Source of the DNA: Ruminococcus flavefaciens
Lineage (GTDB): Bacteria > Bacillota > Clostridia > Oscillospirales > Ruminococcaceae
Reading direction: 5' to 3'
Length of the DNA stretch: 64,000 bases
Assembly (NCBI GenBank): GCA_015067005.1
Contig: SVNH01000003.1
Location: 124,001-188,000, forward strand
Position numbers and translations under genes: made by a program. This document shows positions 41,968-52,023 of this stretch, one piece after another (within the stretch, counting starts at the first letter, position 1; every line of letters begins with the position of its first letter). The notes beneath the pieces were generated by a model. It saw nothing but the letters and a program-made list of their open reading frames with translations, was not told where the DNA came from and did no database searches.

Positions 41968-43890
41968 TTAACCTGATATTTTCTCAGATTTACGTGCAGC
42001 TTTTTTGGCTTTCTTTATCTCATACATCTTATCATCAGCTTCCTGAATTATACTATACAGAGTAGTATTAGTATCAGGAGTTACAATTATGCTTCCGATA
42101 CTTGCTGAAAGTGTATACGGCTTTTTGATGATAGAATTCATATTCTCGATACGGCTGTCGAAGCATCTCTGAAGAGCATCCGCAGCTGCATTGGTAACAC
42201 CTATCTCAAAGATAACGAACTCATCTCCGCCGAATCTTGCACAGATGCTTCTTCTGCCGCAGCACTCCTGTATCACGCTTGCAAGGCGCTGTATAGCGAA
42301 ATCCCCTTCGTTATGTCCATAATTATCGTTTATGAACTTCAGACCGTCCATATCAACAAAGCTGAGCATGAGCGCTTTCTTCTTTTCAACGCATTCCTTG
42401 AACATATCATCAGCAACATTAATAAATCCGTTGCGGTTATAAACGTTACAAAGCGGATCTATTACATACAGGCGATTGAGTTCCTCCATAGCCTTATTAA
42501 GGTGGAAAAGCTTTCTGACATTTTCAAGTGAATTGCTGATATTCATGGTAAGAGTATGACAAAGCAGGCTGTTTGTCGGGAAATCTCCGTTAGTGACTAT
42601 ATAGTATCCAAGACACCTCTCGCGGAAATGCAGCGGCAGGAAATAGCTGACGTTGCCGCCTGTCTCGAACGGTTCGGGGTACATCTCATAGCTTGGGAAG
42701 TAACCTACGCCGCGCACCGTTCCCTTATCCCATATAAGAGGAGCTGTCATATAGCCGCAGAAGCCTGATTCCTCAATTACTTCAAGCGAAGGATTTACAT
42801 TGAAAGAATCCTTCCAGTCCTCAGTAAGGCACATACAGAACTTTTCGCAATTAAGCTCTGATATGAATTCGCAAAGAGCCTCAGAATGCTCGCTTTCGCT
42901 TTCAGTTTCAGCAAGTCTTGCGGTAAGGCGGTTCAGCATTGCGATATGTTCATTTGTACTCTCTGTATGCGAATATGTACGCTTTTTGTATTCTCTGAAA
43001 TCATCAATACTGTCAGAAGTACATCCGCAGCTTTCCGAAAATACCGGACTTGCTTCGAGACGTGTTTCTTTCATTTCCTTGCCATCCAGAACAAAATCAA
43101 TGATGGTCATGCAGGCTTTATATCCGGCATCGTAAAGCGGTCTTTTCACTGATGTGAGAGACGGACAGTAATTTCTTGCGCTGTAAGTATAATCGAATCC
43201 GGTAATAAGAACATCTTCCGGGATCCTGTATCCAAGCTTTTCGAGAGCTGTCGCCGCTGTAAGTGCCATTGCGTCATTCGCGCATATAAAAGCATCCGGC
43301 AGCGGAAGCTTTGAAGCCTCAAACTTCTCGATAGCTCTTTTACCGTCAAGACTTCTGAACTCCCCGTAATAGATACGGTTTTCATCGACAGCGAGCCCAT
43401 GCTCTTTCATCACATCGAGATACGCATGATAACGCGCTTTAGCCTCGGGATTAGCAAGGGGACCGGATATATAATTTATCACCTTTGCGTTATGTTCAAC
43501 TATGATGTGTTCGATCATAGCTCTCATAGCAGAGGTATTATCAATACTGATATTGCAGAATTCAGGGTAATCATCGCAGTCAAATACAACACATGGAATA
43601 CCTGATTCGCGGGCACGTTCAATGATCTCGACCTTGACATTAGGATCGCTTATGGTATTCGTCATAAGGATAGCACCATCAAAGCTTGCGAAATCAATAA
43701 GCCTGTAAATGCTGTATTCTCCTATATCGAAGCGTTTGCTTGCAAGCATTCCGCCGAATGCTGCAAAATAAGTAACATTAATGCTGCGTTCACGGGCAGC
43801 CTTATTGATGCCAGTGATAATATTGTGCTGGTATTCCTCATCGAGACCTGCAACGACCACCGCAATGTTAAGAATCACTTCATTATTCAT
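41968..43890 (-). CDS. Diguanylate cyclase with LacI-type sugar-sensor domain
   Basis: 640 residues from the ATG at 43888-43890 (AGGGTGG upstream). Residues about 1-275 are a periplasmic-binding/LacI-like sensor (NIAVVVAGLDEEYQHNIITGINKAA, DAFICANDAMALTAATALEKLGY, VLITGFDYTYSAR) but with no DNA-binding head and no signal peptide, so it is cytoplasmic. A GAF-like middle follows, then GGDEF at about 475-630 with DPLCNVYNRNGF and the active site ARFGGDEFVIFE. It should make c-di-GMP in response to an internal ligand. The RxxD inhibitory site is not obvious. It has no operon partners. Confidence 0.85.
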   Translation of the reverse strand: MNNEVILNIAVVVAGLDEEYQHNIITGINKAARERSINVTYFAAFGGMLASKRFDIGEYSIYRLIDFASFDGAILMTNTISDPNVKVEIIERARESGIPCVVFDCDDYPEFCNISIDNTSAMRAMIEHIIVEHNAKVINYISGPLANPEAKARYHAYLDVMKEHGLAVDENRIYYGEFRSLDGKRAIEKFEASKLPLPDAFICANDAMALTAATALEKLGYRIPEDVLITGFDYTYSARNYCPSLTSVKRPLYDAGYKACMTIIDFVLDGKEMKETRLEASPVFSESCGCTSDSIDDFREYKKRTYSHTESTNEHIAMLNRLTARLAETESESEHSEALCEFISELNCEKFCMCLTEDWKDSFNVNPSLEVIEESGFCGYMTAPLIWDKGTVRGVGYFPSYEMYPEPFETGGNVSYFLPLHFRERCLGYYIVTNGDFPTNSLLCHTLTMNISNSLENVRKLFHLNKAMEELNRLYVIDPLCNVYNRNGFINVADDMFKECVEKKKALMLSFVDMDGLKFINDNYGHNEGDFAIQRLASVIQECCGRRSICARFGGDEFVIFEIGVTNAAADALQRCFDSRIENMNSIIKKPYTLSASIGSIIVTPDTNTTLYSIIQEADDKMYEIKKAKKAARKSEKISG

Positions 43891-44098
43891 TATATCCACC
43901 CTCTATCGCATAATATCGTATAGGTTATATATATATTATACCATTTTTTGTATAAAATTAAAGTACATATTATTAATAAAAATTTTTTTGGATGTATGCA
44001 CATATAATTTCTTCTGCCTTTATGCAATATAACGAATAATTTATACACAAAGAATAATGTAAGCCTGAATTTGCAGTATGGTCAGGATCATTTTCATA

Positions 44099-44128
44099 CA
44101 AAAAGCGTACCGCCGGAGCGATACGCTT
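44099..44128 (-). terminator. Terminator of the thi operon after thiC
   Basis: On the minus strand AAGCGTATCGC and the matching GGTACGCTT form a stem followed by TTTTG, 34 bp after the thiC stop. Confidence 0.65.
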
Positions 44129-44162
44129 AAATTGCACATTATTTAACGCTTACCATGAAGCA

Positions 44163-45476
44163 TCAGAGTTCAGAACAGAATTCGACCTTTTCGCCGTTGA
44201 GTATCATGTTCGTGGTACGTACTGCACACATCTTTCCGCACATTGAGCAGGTATGGCGCTCTGCGATAGGAGTGCTTTCATAGTAGCTGCGAGCCTTTTC
44301 AGGATCAACTGCGATCTCAAACATCTTCTCCCAGTCAAGCTCATGACGTGCCTTTGCCATTGCGTTATCAGCATCCATTGCATGAGGAAGTCCCTTTGCA
44401 ATATCAGCAGCGTGTGCAGCGATACGGCTTGCGATGATGCCTTCCTTAACGTCATTTGCATCTGGAAGTCTGAGGTGCTCTGCCGGAGTTACATAGCAGA
44501 GGAAGTCTGCACCGCTTGCAGCGGCAATTGCACCGCCGATAGCGGAAGTAATGTGGTCATAGCCCGGGAATATATCCGATACAAGAGGTCCGAGGACATA
44601 GAACGGTGCATTGTGGCAGATACGCTTCTGAAGCTTCATATTCGCTGCGATCTGATCCATTGCCATGTGTCCGGGACCTTCTACCATTACCTGTACGTCC
44701 TTTGCCCATGCACGTTCTGTAAGTGCGCCGAGTTCGATGAGTTCAGCTATCTGACCGCCGTCAGTAGCGTCATCAAGACAGCCCGGACGAAGTGCATCAC
44801 CGAGGCTGATAGTGCAGTCGAATTCACGAAGGATGTCGAGCACCTCATCATAATACTCGTAGAATGGGTTCTCGTTGCCTGTCATAGCCATCCATGCGAA
44901 GAGAAGCGAGCCGCCGCGCGAAACGATGTTCATTTTTCTCTTATCGCGTACAAACGCTTCAACTGCACGTTTATTTATACCTGCATGGATAGTCATGAAG
45001 TCAACGCCCTCTTCTGCGTGAGCACGAACGACTTTGAGGAAATCCTGAGCAGTTATTTCAAGAAGATCCTTTTCAAGATAGCCGATAGCATCATACATAG
45101 GAACTGTACCGATCATTGCAGGCGACTTCTCAACAAGTGCTTTACGGAATGTGTTGGTCTTTCCGTAGTTGCTGAGATCCATGATAGCCTCTGCGCCGAA
45201 TCTGATCGCCATATCTACCTTTTCCATTTCCATGTCGTAGTTCTTCACATCGCCGGAAATACCGAGGTTTACGTTGATCTTTGTACGCATACGTGTACCG
45301 ATTCCCTCAGGTGAAATGGACTTGTGATTAACGTTGCATGGGATACAAACCTCTCCCTTTGCTACGAGTTCACGAAGCTGCTCAGGCTCGATATACTCCT
45401 TTTTTGCAACGATCTCCATTTCAGGAGTAATGATGCCCTTTTTAGCTGCTTCCATCTGTGTGCTGTAATTTCTCAT
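44163..45476 (-). CDS. thiC: Phosphomethylpyrimidine synthase ThiC
   Basis: 437 residues, the short clostridial form. A radical SAM enzyme that rearranges aminoimidazole ribotide to HMP phosphate. The C-terminal cluster motif is CSMCGKMC (CxxCxxxxC); zinc and substrate motifs [14 protein letters not shown] near 265 and [20 protein letters not shown] near 295 are typical. AAAGGA precedes the ATG. Last gene of the thiamine operon. Confidence 0.95.
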   Translation of the reverse strand: MRNYSTQMEAAKKGIITPEMEIVAKKEYIEPEQLRELVAKGEVCIPCNVNHKSISPEGIGTRMRTKINVNLGISGDVKNYDMEMEKVDMAIRFGAEAIMDLSNYGKTNTFRKALVEKSPAMIGTVPMYDAIGYLEKDLLEITAQDFLKVVRAHAEEGVDFMTIHAGINKRAVEAFVRDKRKMNIVSRGGSLLFAWMAMTGNENPFYEYYDEVLDILREFDCTISLGDALRPGCLDDATDGGQIAELIELGALTERAWAKDVQVMVEGPGHMAMDQIAANMKLQKRICHNAPFYVLGPLVSDIFPGYDHITSAIGGAIAAASGADFLCYVTPAEHLRLPDANDVKEGIIASRIAAHAADIAKGLPHAMDADNAMAKARHELDWEKMFEIAVDPEKARSYYESTPIAERHTCSMCGKMCAVRTTNMILNGEKVEFCSEL

Positions 45477-45496
45477 AATTATATTCCTTTCGGTGA

Positions 45497-46297
45497 TTAT
45501 TCTGCGTATTTACTTTTAAGGTCGAAGATATGATCGAGAGGACCGTTACCGTGACCGAGATCGAGCATACTTTCAAGTGCGCCCGAAATATATTCCTTTG
45601 CCCGCTGTATCGCTTCAGGCATAGCCATTCCCTTAGCAAGATTTGCTGCAATGGCACTCGAAAGCGTACAGCCTGTGCCGTGAGTATTATGGTTATCCAC
45701 GCGCTTGCCCATGAACCAGTGATGAGTACCGTTCATGCGGAAAAGCAGATCGTTAGCGTCGTTGATACTGTGTCCGCCCTTGCACAAGACATTACATCCG
45801 AACCTTTCAGCGATAGTCTTTGCCGCAGACATCATTCCGCTCTCATCAGTTATTTTAACTCCAGAGAGCAGCTCGGCTTCGGGAATATTCGGCGTTGCAA
45901 GCGCTGCGATCGGAAGAAGATGCTTCTTGAGCGCTTCGTAAGCCTCAGGAGCGCTGAGCGACGAACCGCTCGTTGCGACCGCTACCGGATCTACGATTAT
46001 ATTCTCTGCATTATAGTGTATAAGCCGTTCCGCAATTACCTCTACGAGAGCCGCTGACGATACCATTCCTATCTTTACAGCATCCGGACGTATATCCTCA
46101 AATACTGCATCTATCTGCTGACGAAGAAACTCCGGCGTTACCTCGCTGACAGCTGTAACTCCCATAGTATTCTGTGCCGTTAGCGCCGTTACAGCACTCA
46201 TAGCATATACGCCGTTCAGCGTCATAGTCTTGATGTCCGCCTGTATCCCAGCTCCGCCGGAGCTGTCACTACCGGCTATCGTCAATGCCGTCTTCAT
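45497..46297 (-). CDS. thiD: HMP/HMP-phosphate kinase
   Basis: 266 residues. Phosphorylates the pyrimidine moiety twice. [20 protein letters not shown] opens the protein, [12 protein letters not shown] near 100 and the ribokinase-type anion-hole motif [20 protein letters not shown] near 210 are clear. AAAGGAG precedes the ATG. It is separated from thiE by a 302-bp gap holding a foldback repeat, and 20 bp from thiC. Confidence 0.93.
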   Translation of the reverse strand: MKTALTIAGSDSSGGAGIQADIKTMTLNGVYAMSAVTALTAQNTMGVTAVSEVTPEFLRQQIDAVFEDIRPDAVKIGMVSSAALVEVIAERLIHYNAENIIVDPVAVATSGSSLSAPEAYEALKKHLLPIAALATPNIPEAELLSGVKITDESGMMSAAKTIAERFGCNVLCKGGHSINDANDLLFRMNGTHHWFMGKRVDNHNTHGTGCTLSSAIAANLAKGMAMPEAIQRAKEYISGALESMLDLGHGNGPLDHIFDLKSKYAE

Positions 46298-46355
46298 ATG
46301 ATTCTCCTTTCAGTTTTTGTGTTGATTTGTGTCTGCCACAGTTATCGTGAATTAT

Positions 46356-46568
46356 TGAGGGAAACCCTTTTGAAAAAGGGTTCTCCCTCAAACTCCCTTC
46401 CTAAAACTTTCGTCTGGTTTTTTCCGCAATGGTATTATTCCAACGTAAAAAATCAGAGCGGATTTTTTGTTTTTTCGGCATAATTCTAATACCATTGCGA
46501 AAAAAACAAAATAAAAGTCTTTGGAAAGGGGTTCGGGGAAGAACCTTTCCTCAGAAAGGTTTGCCCCG
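46356..46568. repeat. Foldback (MITE-like) element inside the thi operon
   Basis: A long imperfect inverted repeat centred near 46462: CGCAATGGTATTA (46425-46437) and TAATACCATTGCG (46487-46499) are perfect, and the homology extends outward through TTTTTT, AAACTTT and CCC-rich blocks to the two ends. Each end also forms its own hairpin (GGGAAACCCTTTTG... and its mirror). No open frame. It fills most of the thiD-thiE gap. Confidence 0.7.
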
Positions 46569-46599
46569 ATATGCCATGAATAATTAATGCGGAAACATT

Positions 46600-47226
46600 T
46601 CAGCGCAATAGCTGAGCGAGTTCATTTGCTGCGGCTCTGACATCATCAGTGCCGAAAACTGCTGAAACTACCGCTATTCCGGCTTGTCCGCAGCCTTTTA
46701 TCCCGCTGACGTTACTATGGCTGATACCTCCGATTGCAACAGCCGGTATACTTACTGAGGCGCATATCTCACGCAGCTGTTCCGGAGTTATCCTTACCGC
46801 ATTTTTCTTGGTCGGAGACGGAAATACCGCTCCTACTCCTATATAGTCAGCACCTGATTTCTCGGCAAGCCTTGCCTGCTCAACTGTTTTCGCAGTTGCA
46901 CCGATAATGAGTTTTTCTCCGGCGATGCGTCTGATTTCTGCGACAGGAGCATCTTCGATACCAACGTGTACTCCGTCCGCGCCGCTTTTGAGTGCAGCCT
47001 GCCAGTTATCGTTGATTATCAGCGGAACACCGTACTCACTGCATACCTTTTTCAAAGCGACCGCTTCAGTGATGAGTTCATCCTCGCCTATCTCCTTTTC
47101 ACGAAGCTGTATGCAGGTAACTCCGCCAAGAATGGCAAGTCTTACCTGCTCTGCAAGGTCACGCCCTCTGAGACATCCGCGGTCAGTTATAGCGTAGAGA
47201 GCAAGCTGCTTTTTATCGAATCTCAT
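46600..47226 (-). CDS. thiE: Thiamine-phosphate synthase
   Basis: 208 residues from the ATG at 47224-47226 (GGAGG upstream). Joins HMP-PP and thiazole phosphate. Motifs: LYAITDRGCLRGRDL, CIQLREKEIGEDEL, PLIINDNWQAALKSGADGVHVG near 75, IGATAKTVEQA and GVGAVFPSPTKKNA near 130 (the diphosphate-binding loop of true ThiE). It overlaps the tenI stop by 14 bases. Confidence 0.93.
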   Translation of the reverse strand: MRFDKKQLALYAITDRGCLRGRDLAEQVRLAILGGVTCIQLREKEIGEDELITEAVALKKVCSEYGVPLIINDNWQAALKSGADGVHVGIEDAPVAEIRRIAGEKLIIGATAKTVEQARLAEKSGADYIGVGAVFPSPTKKNAVRITPEQLREICASVSIPAVAIGGISHSNVSGIKGCGQAGIAVVSAVFGTDDVRAAANELAQLLR

Positions 47227-47824
47227 GATCTGCCTCCTCAAATTTTCTAAGGAAGTCCGCTGCATCAGTACAATTCATCGCACTGCTCATAACGCAGCCG
47301 CCTGAAGCGCCTGCTCTGCGGACTTCCGCGATGTTATCCGGCGATATACCTCCGACAGCATAGACAGGTATATCAACACTCCCGCAAACATTTTTCAGGA
47401 AATCAAGTCCGCGCGGCGGCAGACCTTTTTTGCAGTCTGTTGCGAATACGTGTCCGGCAGTTATATACGAAGCACCGAGACTTGAAGCCTCAATTGCGTC
47501 TTCCGCGGAATGACAGGATGCGCCGATCCTGCGGAAGCGTTTTTTCAGTTCATCCGGCATTTCCCTTAGTATATGCAGCGGAAGATGTATACTCCCAGCA
47601 CCGAGTTCTGCCGCAATATCGGCGAATGTATGCAGAATACACTCAGTCTCCTCTTCCCTGCATATTTTCAGCACCTCTGCTGCAAGTCTGCGGTAATCCT
47701 CAGGAGAGAGGTCTTTTTCCCTGAGAATGATCGCTCTCGGATGTGCTTTCGCAAGACGCTTTATCTGTTCAAGGAAGTCTCCGCGGCAGAGACCTCTGTT
47801 CGTGATGCAGATAATATCAGACAT
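47213..47824 (-). CDS. tenI: Thiazole tautomerase TenI
   Basis: 203 residues, a ThiE paralogue. The loop ITAGHVFATDCKKGLPPRG near 120 matches TenI (with the catalytic His), where ThiE has GxVFPTPTK. TenI converts the ThiG thiazole tautomer to the aromatic carboxylate. It overlaps thiH by eight bases upstream and thiE by 14 downstream, so the three are translated together. Confidence 0.85.
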   Translation of the reverse strand: MSDIICITNRGLCRGDFLEQIKRLAKAHPRAIILREKDLSPEDYRRLAAEVLKICREEETECILHTFADIAAELGAGSIHLPLHILREMPDELKKRFRRIGASCHSAEDAIEASSLGASYITAGHVFATDCKKGLPPRGLDFLKNVCGSVDIPVYAVGGISPDNIAEVRRAGASGGCVMSSAMNCTDAADFLRKFEEADHEIR

Positions 47825-49070
47825 ACAGGTAATCGTTCAGCACCGGCTGAAGCCCCTCATCAGACATATCCTTGTACATAGTGCTGAAGCTTCTGCTGTC
47901 GTTTATCTCAAACTGCTCATCGCCCTCAGCTGAATCACTTTCCTTGCCAGTGTATTTGCTTTCGTGGTCGCCAATACCGGTAGAAACACCGGCTGAGACT
48001 TTTGTTGCGGCTATCTTTACTATACCGTCGCGGAAAGTCTTACTCTCACGCGAGGATACGGTTATTCCGCAGAACGGCAGGAATATTCTGTAAGCACAAA
48101 GCACCTGACAGAGCTGCTTTTCATGAACATCGAGCGGATTTATCTCATCATTGTTGATGATAGGTCTTAGTCTCGGACATGACAGCGATATTTCAGCATG
48201 AGGATACTTTCTCTGGAGTGAATATACGTGAAGTGCGCTTGCAAGAGCATCCTTGCGGAAATCAGAAAGTCCGAGAAGAGCAGAACAGGCGATACCTCTC
48301 ATACCGCCCATAAGAGCGCGTTCCTGCGCCTCAAAGCGGTAAGGGAACACTCTCTTGTGACCGAGCAGATGAAGCTGTTCATAGCGGTCGCTGTTGTAGG
48401 TCTCCTGAAAAACGGTAACGTAGTCAACTCCGCATTCGTGGAGATAACGGTATTCCTCGGTATTTACTGGGTATATCTCGATACCTACCATACGGAAATA
48501 TTTCCTTGCGAGCTTGCAGGCTTCGCCGATATACTCAACACTGCTCTGAGCACGGCTCTCGCCGGTGAGAATGAGTATCTCCTCCATGCCGCTCTCAGCT
48601 ATTACCTTCATCTCATGCTCTATCTGCTCCATATTCAGCTTCATGCGCTTGATGTCGTTATAGCAGTTGAATCCGCAGTATACGCAGTAATTCTCGCAGT
48701 AATTCGCAATATAAAGAGGCGTGAAGAGGTAGACCGTGTTGCCGAAATGCTTCTGAGTTTCAAGTCTTGCACGTTCAGCCATTTTCTCAAGGAAAGGCTC
48801 AGCAGCCGGCGAGAGAAGTGCCTTGAAGTCCTCAACGGTGCAGGTCTCATGGGAAAGCGCTGCACGTACATCAGCGACGGTGTAGGAATCATAGTCGTAG
48901 CTTTCCATTTCGCCGATCACATAGTCACGTATCTCAGAATTTATCTGCTCCATGCCCTCCATGTACTTCATATGATCTGTACGTGAGGAAGGATCATTTT
49001 CAAGCTTGTGTTTTTTTGCAAGTGCGGATTCGGAAAGCTTATCCGAATCCACAAAATAATTGTTATCCAT
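47817..49070 (-). CDS. thiH: Tyrosine lyase / dehydroglycine synthase ThiH
   Basis: 417 residues. Radical SAM cluster: IANYCENYCVYCGFNC near residue 125 (CxxxCxxC). It cleaves tyrosine to dehydroglycine for the anaerobic thiazole route, which fits an obligate anaerobe. LTGESRAQSSVEYIGEA and SLSCPRLRPIINN are typical. It is about 40 residues longer at the N-terminus than E. coli ThiH. Lies between thiG and tenI. Confidence 0.93.
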   Translation of the reverse strand: MDNNYFVDSDKLSESALAKKHKLENDPSSRTDHMKYMEGMEQINSEIRDYVIGEMESYDYDSYTVADVRAALSHETCTVEDFKALLSPAAEPFLEKMAERARLETQKHFGNTVYLFTPLYIANYCENYCVYCGFNCYNDIKRMKLNMEQIEHEMKVIAESGMEEILILTGESRAQSSVEYIGEACKLARKYFRMVGIEIYPVNTEEYRYLHECGVDYVTVFQETYNSDRYEQLHLLGHKRVFPYRFEAQERALMGGMRGIACSALLGLSDFRKDALASALHVYSLQRKYPHAEISLSCPRLRPIINNDEINPLDVHEKQLCQVLCAYRIFLPFCGITVSSRESKTFRDGIVKIAATKVSAGVSTGIGDHESKYTGKESDSAEGDEQFEINDSRSFSTMYKDMSDEGLQPVLNDYLYV

Positions 49071-49119
49071 TTGTATACCTTCTTGTTTTGCAGTACGTTA
49101 TCATAGCGTCCGCGTATTA

Positions 49120-49893
49120 TCAGTCTCTGAGGAAGCCTGTGAGTGTATCGGACGGCGATGCTCCGCGTGTGAGGACACGTCCGAGTCCGGCAAGGTAAGC
49201 CTTTCTTCCGGCTTCTACTGCCTGACGGAATGCCTCTGCCATTACGGGCAGATCACCGGCTGTTGCAAGTGCTGTATTAGACATTACAGCTGCTGCGCCC
49301 ATTTCCATTGCCTCGCAAGCCTGTGAGGGGCGTCCGATACCTGCGTCAACGATGATAGGAAGGTCTATCTCGTCAATAAGTATCTGTATGAAATCCTTCG
49401 TTGCAAGTCCCTTGTTAGAGCCGATAGGCGAAGCAAGCGGCATAACGGAGGCTGCTCCGGCATTGACAAGATCGCGGGCTGTGTTGAGATCCGGATACAT
49501 ATAAGGCATTACAACGAAGCCTTCCTTTGCAAGTATCTCTGTCGCACGGACTGTCTCCTGATTATCCGGGAGGAGATACTTTGAATCACGCATTATCTCT
49601 ACCTTCACAAAATCTCCGCAGCCAAGTTCGCGGGCAAGTCTTGCGATACGCACTGCTTCATCGGCATTTCTTGCGCCGGATGTATTAGGGAGAAGAGTTA
49701 CGTTCTCCGGAATATAGTCAAGTATATTTTCATGCTCCTTTGAGTTCGTTCTGCGGACCGCAAGTGTGATTATCTCGGCACCTGCATACTTTACAGCCGC
49801 TTCGATAAGATTCAGGGAATACTTTCCCGAACCGAGGATAAATCTCGAACTGAACTCACGTCCGCCTAAAATCAGTTTATCATCTTTGTTCAT
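49120..49893 (-). CDS. thiG: Thiazole synthase ThiG
   Basis: 257 residues. Forms the thiazole phosphate from DXP, dehydroglycine and ThiS thiocarboxylate. The Schiff-base Lys is in [19 protein letters not shown] near 100; [19 protein letters not shown] opens it; [26 protein letters not shown] near 190 is the phosphate site. 12 bp downstream of thiF. Confidence 0.95.
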   Translation of the reverse strand: MNKDDKLILGGREFSSRFILGSGKYSLNLIEAAVKYAGAEIITLAVRRTNSKEHENILDYIPENVTLLPNTSGARNADEAVRIARLARELGCGDFVKVEIMRDSKYLLPDNQETVRATEILAKEGFVVMPYMYPDLNTARDLVNAGAASVMPLASPIGSNKGLATKDFIQILIDEIDLPIIVDAGIGRPSQACEAMEMGAAAVMSNTALATAGDLPVMAEAFRQAVEAGRKAYLAGLGRVLTRGASPSDTLTGFLRD

Positions 49894-49905
49894 TCTGAAC
49901 GCTCC

Positions 49906-50544
49906 TTATGTATCAAATTCTTCCGCAATTATCCTTATGACCGCGTGTGCCTGATGAGCGGCGCAGATCATTACTCTTGCGGCAACAAGTCCCATACCTT
50001 CCGCAGCATCGCTTACTCCGTCGCCGCAGAGGTAAAAGCGCTTGGTTATGCGCTTTGTGGTTATGAGATTAGCTGGTGCTATGCCAGCCATTCCGGAAGC
50101 AGCAACAAGATACTTCTCCGGCATATTTTCAAGAACATAATTCACGAGCATCGCTTTCTGATCAGCTTTATCAAAAGCCTCGCAGATAATGCCTTCGTTT
50201 TTGAGAAACTCAGGCATATTGTCCTCATCAAGTCTTACGCAGTCGGCAGTAACATCGCAGTAGGGCGCTATCATTTTCAGATTAGCTGTAAGTGCTTCTG
50301 TTTTTGGGAGCCCTATCTGATCGGCAAAATACTGCTGGCGGTTGAGGTTTGAAATATCAACTCTGTCGAAGTCGATGAGGTGAAGGTGCCCGATACCAGC
50401 TCTTGCAAGTGATATTGCTATATTCGAGCCAAGTCCGCCCAGACCGCACACAGCTACCGAAGCCTCTGCAAATTTCCGCTGGAGTTCCCTGCCGTGACGC
50501 TCCTCAAGAGCGCGGTACATCTCTTCTCTTGTCGGTATGCTCAT
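49906..50544 (-). CDS. thiF: ThiS adenylyltransferase ThiF (short form)
   Basis: 212 residues, shorter than the 250 of E. coli ThiF. SVAVCGLGGLGSNIAISLARAGIGHLHLIDFDRVDISNLNRQ is the adenylation core with GxGGxGS and the DxxNLNRQ motif. The CxxC zinc pairs of the long form are absent. It activates the ThiS C-terminal glycine. It follows thiS by one base. Confidence 0.93.
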   Translation of the reverse strand: MSIPTREEMYRALEERHGRELQRKFAEASVAVCGLGGLGSNIAISLARAGIGHLHLIDFDRVDISNLNRQQYFADQIGLPKTEALTANLKMIAPYCDVTADCVRLDEDNMPEFLKNEGIICEAFDKADQKAMLVNYVLENMPEKYLVAASGMAGIAPANLITTKRITKRFYLCGDGVSDAAEGMGLVAARVMICAAHQAHAVIRIIAEEFDT

Positions 50545-50545
50545 A

Positions 50546-50740
50546 TCAGCCGCCGCCCACGAATCTTACTACCTCAACGGTATCGCCGTCTTTGAGGACT
50601 GTATCAGAATAGCTTGCTTTTGGAACGATGACCTCGTTTATCTCCACAGCAACACGCAATTCACTTATATTCATTTCCGCGAGCATCTCAGCAACTGTTT
50701 TTCCGGCTTTATCAAGCTGTTCTCCATTGATCTTTACCAT
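50546..50740 (-). CDS. thiS: Sulphur-carrier protein ThiS
   Basis: 64 residues from the ATG at 50738-50740 (AGGAG nine bases upstream). Ubiquitin-like fold (VKINGEQLDKAGKTVAEMLAEM, VAVEINEVIVPKASY, DTVEVVRFVGGG) ending in the required Gly-Gly. The open frame extends upstream into the riboswitch and is not coding there. First gene of the thi operon. Confidence 0.93.
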   Translation of the reverse strand: MVKINGEQLDKAGKTVAEMLAEMNISELRVAVEINEVIVPKASYSDTVLKDGDTVEVVRFVGGG

Positions 50741-50752
50741 AGCATCATCTCC

Positions 50753-50786
50753 TATAAAAACAGGGAACCGCAAACGCAGTTCCCTG
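50753..50786 (-). terminator. TPP-riboswitch terminator
   Basis: On the minus strand CAGGGAACTGC, GTTT, GCGGTTCCCTG, then TTTTTAT: a strong intrinsic terminator between the aptamer and thiS. Confidence 0.85.
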
Positions 50787-50797
50787 AAAAAATCATA

Positions 50798-50872
50798 TTG
50801 CAGGCTACCTACGTTGGCATTATCCAAATCAGGTCGAAGTGTCGAAGGTCCAACCTTCCTCTCAGCCTGTAA
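50798..50872 (-). promoter_or_regulatory. thiamine pyrophosphate aptamer: TPP riboswitch (THI element)
   Basis: Minus strand: P1 strand CAGGCT, then GAGAGG, then the conserved ACCTGATTTGGATAATGCC and AACGTAGG blocks and the closing AGCCTG. This is the TPP aptamer; bound TPP should favour the terminator at 50753-50786 and switch off thiS-thiF-thiG-thiH-tenI-thiE-thiD-thiC. Confidence 0.93.
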
Positions 50873-50893
50873 CACAAGCTCCACTGCTATATC

Positions 50894-50922
50894 ATTATAT
50901 CACACTCTGAAAATAAAATCAA
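50894..50922 (-). promoter_or_regulatory. thi operon promoter
   Basis: Minus strand: TTGATT (50922-50917), 17 bases, TATAAT (50899-50894), just ahead of the TPP aptamer. Confidence 0.75.
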
Positions 50923-50933
50923 GTGGTTTTTGA

Positions 50934-52007
50934 TCAATCGTTAATACTGGTCTGTTTTTTGGGCTTTTTACCAATATAAGCAAGCCAATCAAAGCAACTC
51001 AGCTTATCAGTTGTTTCAGGGGCATTAAGATAACCGCAGTATCTTAACAAAAGAGTTGCATCTACAACAGATAGTCTGCCATCAAAATCAAGATCAGCGT
51101 TAAACGCCTTTTTTTCGGGTAAGATAGTCTTTGAGTTGGCACGCGCTGCACATTCACGCAAAACCGCAGTAGCGTCAATGACTGTTATCCTCTCATCATC
51201 GTTGATTTTACCGAGATCTTCATAATACTGTTCATCTTCAAAGGATACAAAATTATATCCATTCTCTTCAGCATAAGCCTGAGCGGTAGAATTCTTGTAT
51301 CCGCATATTATACCATTATAATAATATGTTATTTCATCAGATTCACCGGATCTGTAATATCCGTTAGATATTGCACGCGCCCCGCCTTCACTGGAGGTTA
51401 TTTCACAATTAGGATTCCGGATTTTTATTGACTTTAAATTTGGACATTCACCAAATGCGCCATACCCAATAGCTTCCACAGATTCCGGAATATCTATCAA
51501 ACTAAGATTTGTACCGATAAACTCACCACCTGAAATACGCTTTAAAGATTCAGAAAGAGTTACTGATTCAAGACCTGTACAGCCAGCAAAGTTTCCATAT
51601 GAAGTATATGTGAGCGAATCAGGAAGTGTTATAGTTTTTAGATTTTGACAATCTAAAAAAACCCTTTCTCCCATACTCACAAGTGTCTCGGGAAGACTTA
51701 CATCCTCAAGACTTTGAAAATTACAAAACGCAAAATTGCATAATGAAGAAACTCCCTCATTTACAACAACTCTTTTAACACCAGTCGAAGGGAAAGGAGA
51801 AGCAATAAATCCCATGGGAAGATGTGGTTCCATCATGCCTGTTCCGCTGATAGTAAGCGTCCCCTCGTCATCAACAGTGTACGTAATATTATCGCCGTAA
51901 TTTCCATTTGTAATCACAGTACCAGCCGCATTAACATTTCTCGGCACATTCGGAACAAAACCACCTATGATACAAAGTGACAATGCTGATGCTATAAGTT
52001 TCTTCAT
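50934..52007 (-). CDS. Secreted leucine-rich-repeat protein with dockerin
   Basis: 357 residues from the ATG at 52005-52007 (AGGAGG six bases upstream). Signal peptide: KKLIASALSLCIIGGFVPN. Five or six LRR_5/BspA repeats follow (LEDVSLPETLVSMGERVF, LKTITLPDSLTY, LESVTLSESLKRIS and others). The C-terminus carries a type I dockerin pair: LGKINDDERITVIDATAVLREC and ADLDFDGRLSVVDATLLLRYC. It would be bound to the cellulosome or surface scaffoldin and probably mediates protein-protein or substrate contacts. It follows the other LRR gene by 16 bp in one transcript. Confidence 0.85.
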   Translation of the reverse strand: MKKLIASALSLCIIGGFVPNVPRNVNAAGTVITNGNYGDNITYTVDDEGTLTISGTGMMEPHLPMGFIASPFPSTGVKRVVVNEGVSSLCNFAFCNFQSLEDVSLPETLVSMGERVFLDCQNLKTITLPDSLTYTSYGNFAGCTGLESVTLSESLKRISGGEFIGTNLSLIDIPESVEAIGYGAFGECPNLKSIKIRNPNCEITSSEGGARAISNGYYRSGESDEITYYYNGIICGYKNSTAQAYAEENGYNFVSFEDEQYYEDLGKINDDERITVIDATAVLRECAARANSKTILPEKKAFNADLDFDGRLSVVDATLLLRYCGYLNAPETTDKLSCFDWLAYIGKKPKKQTSIND

Positions 52008-52023
52008 GAAACGCCTCCTAAAA

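Noticed and set aside
44253..45314. 353-residue frame antisense to thiC
   Set aside because: thiC is clear on the other strand with full motifs; the antisense frame has a composition that follows from it.
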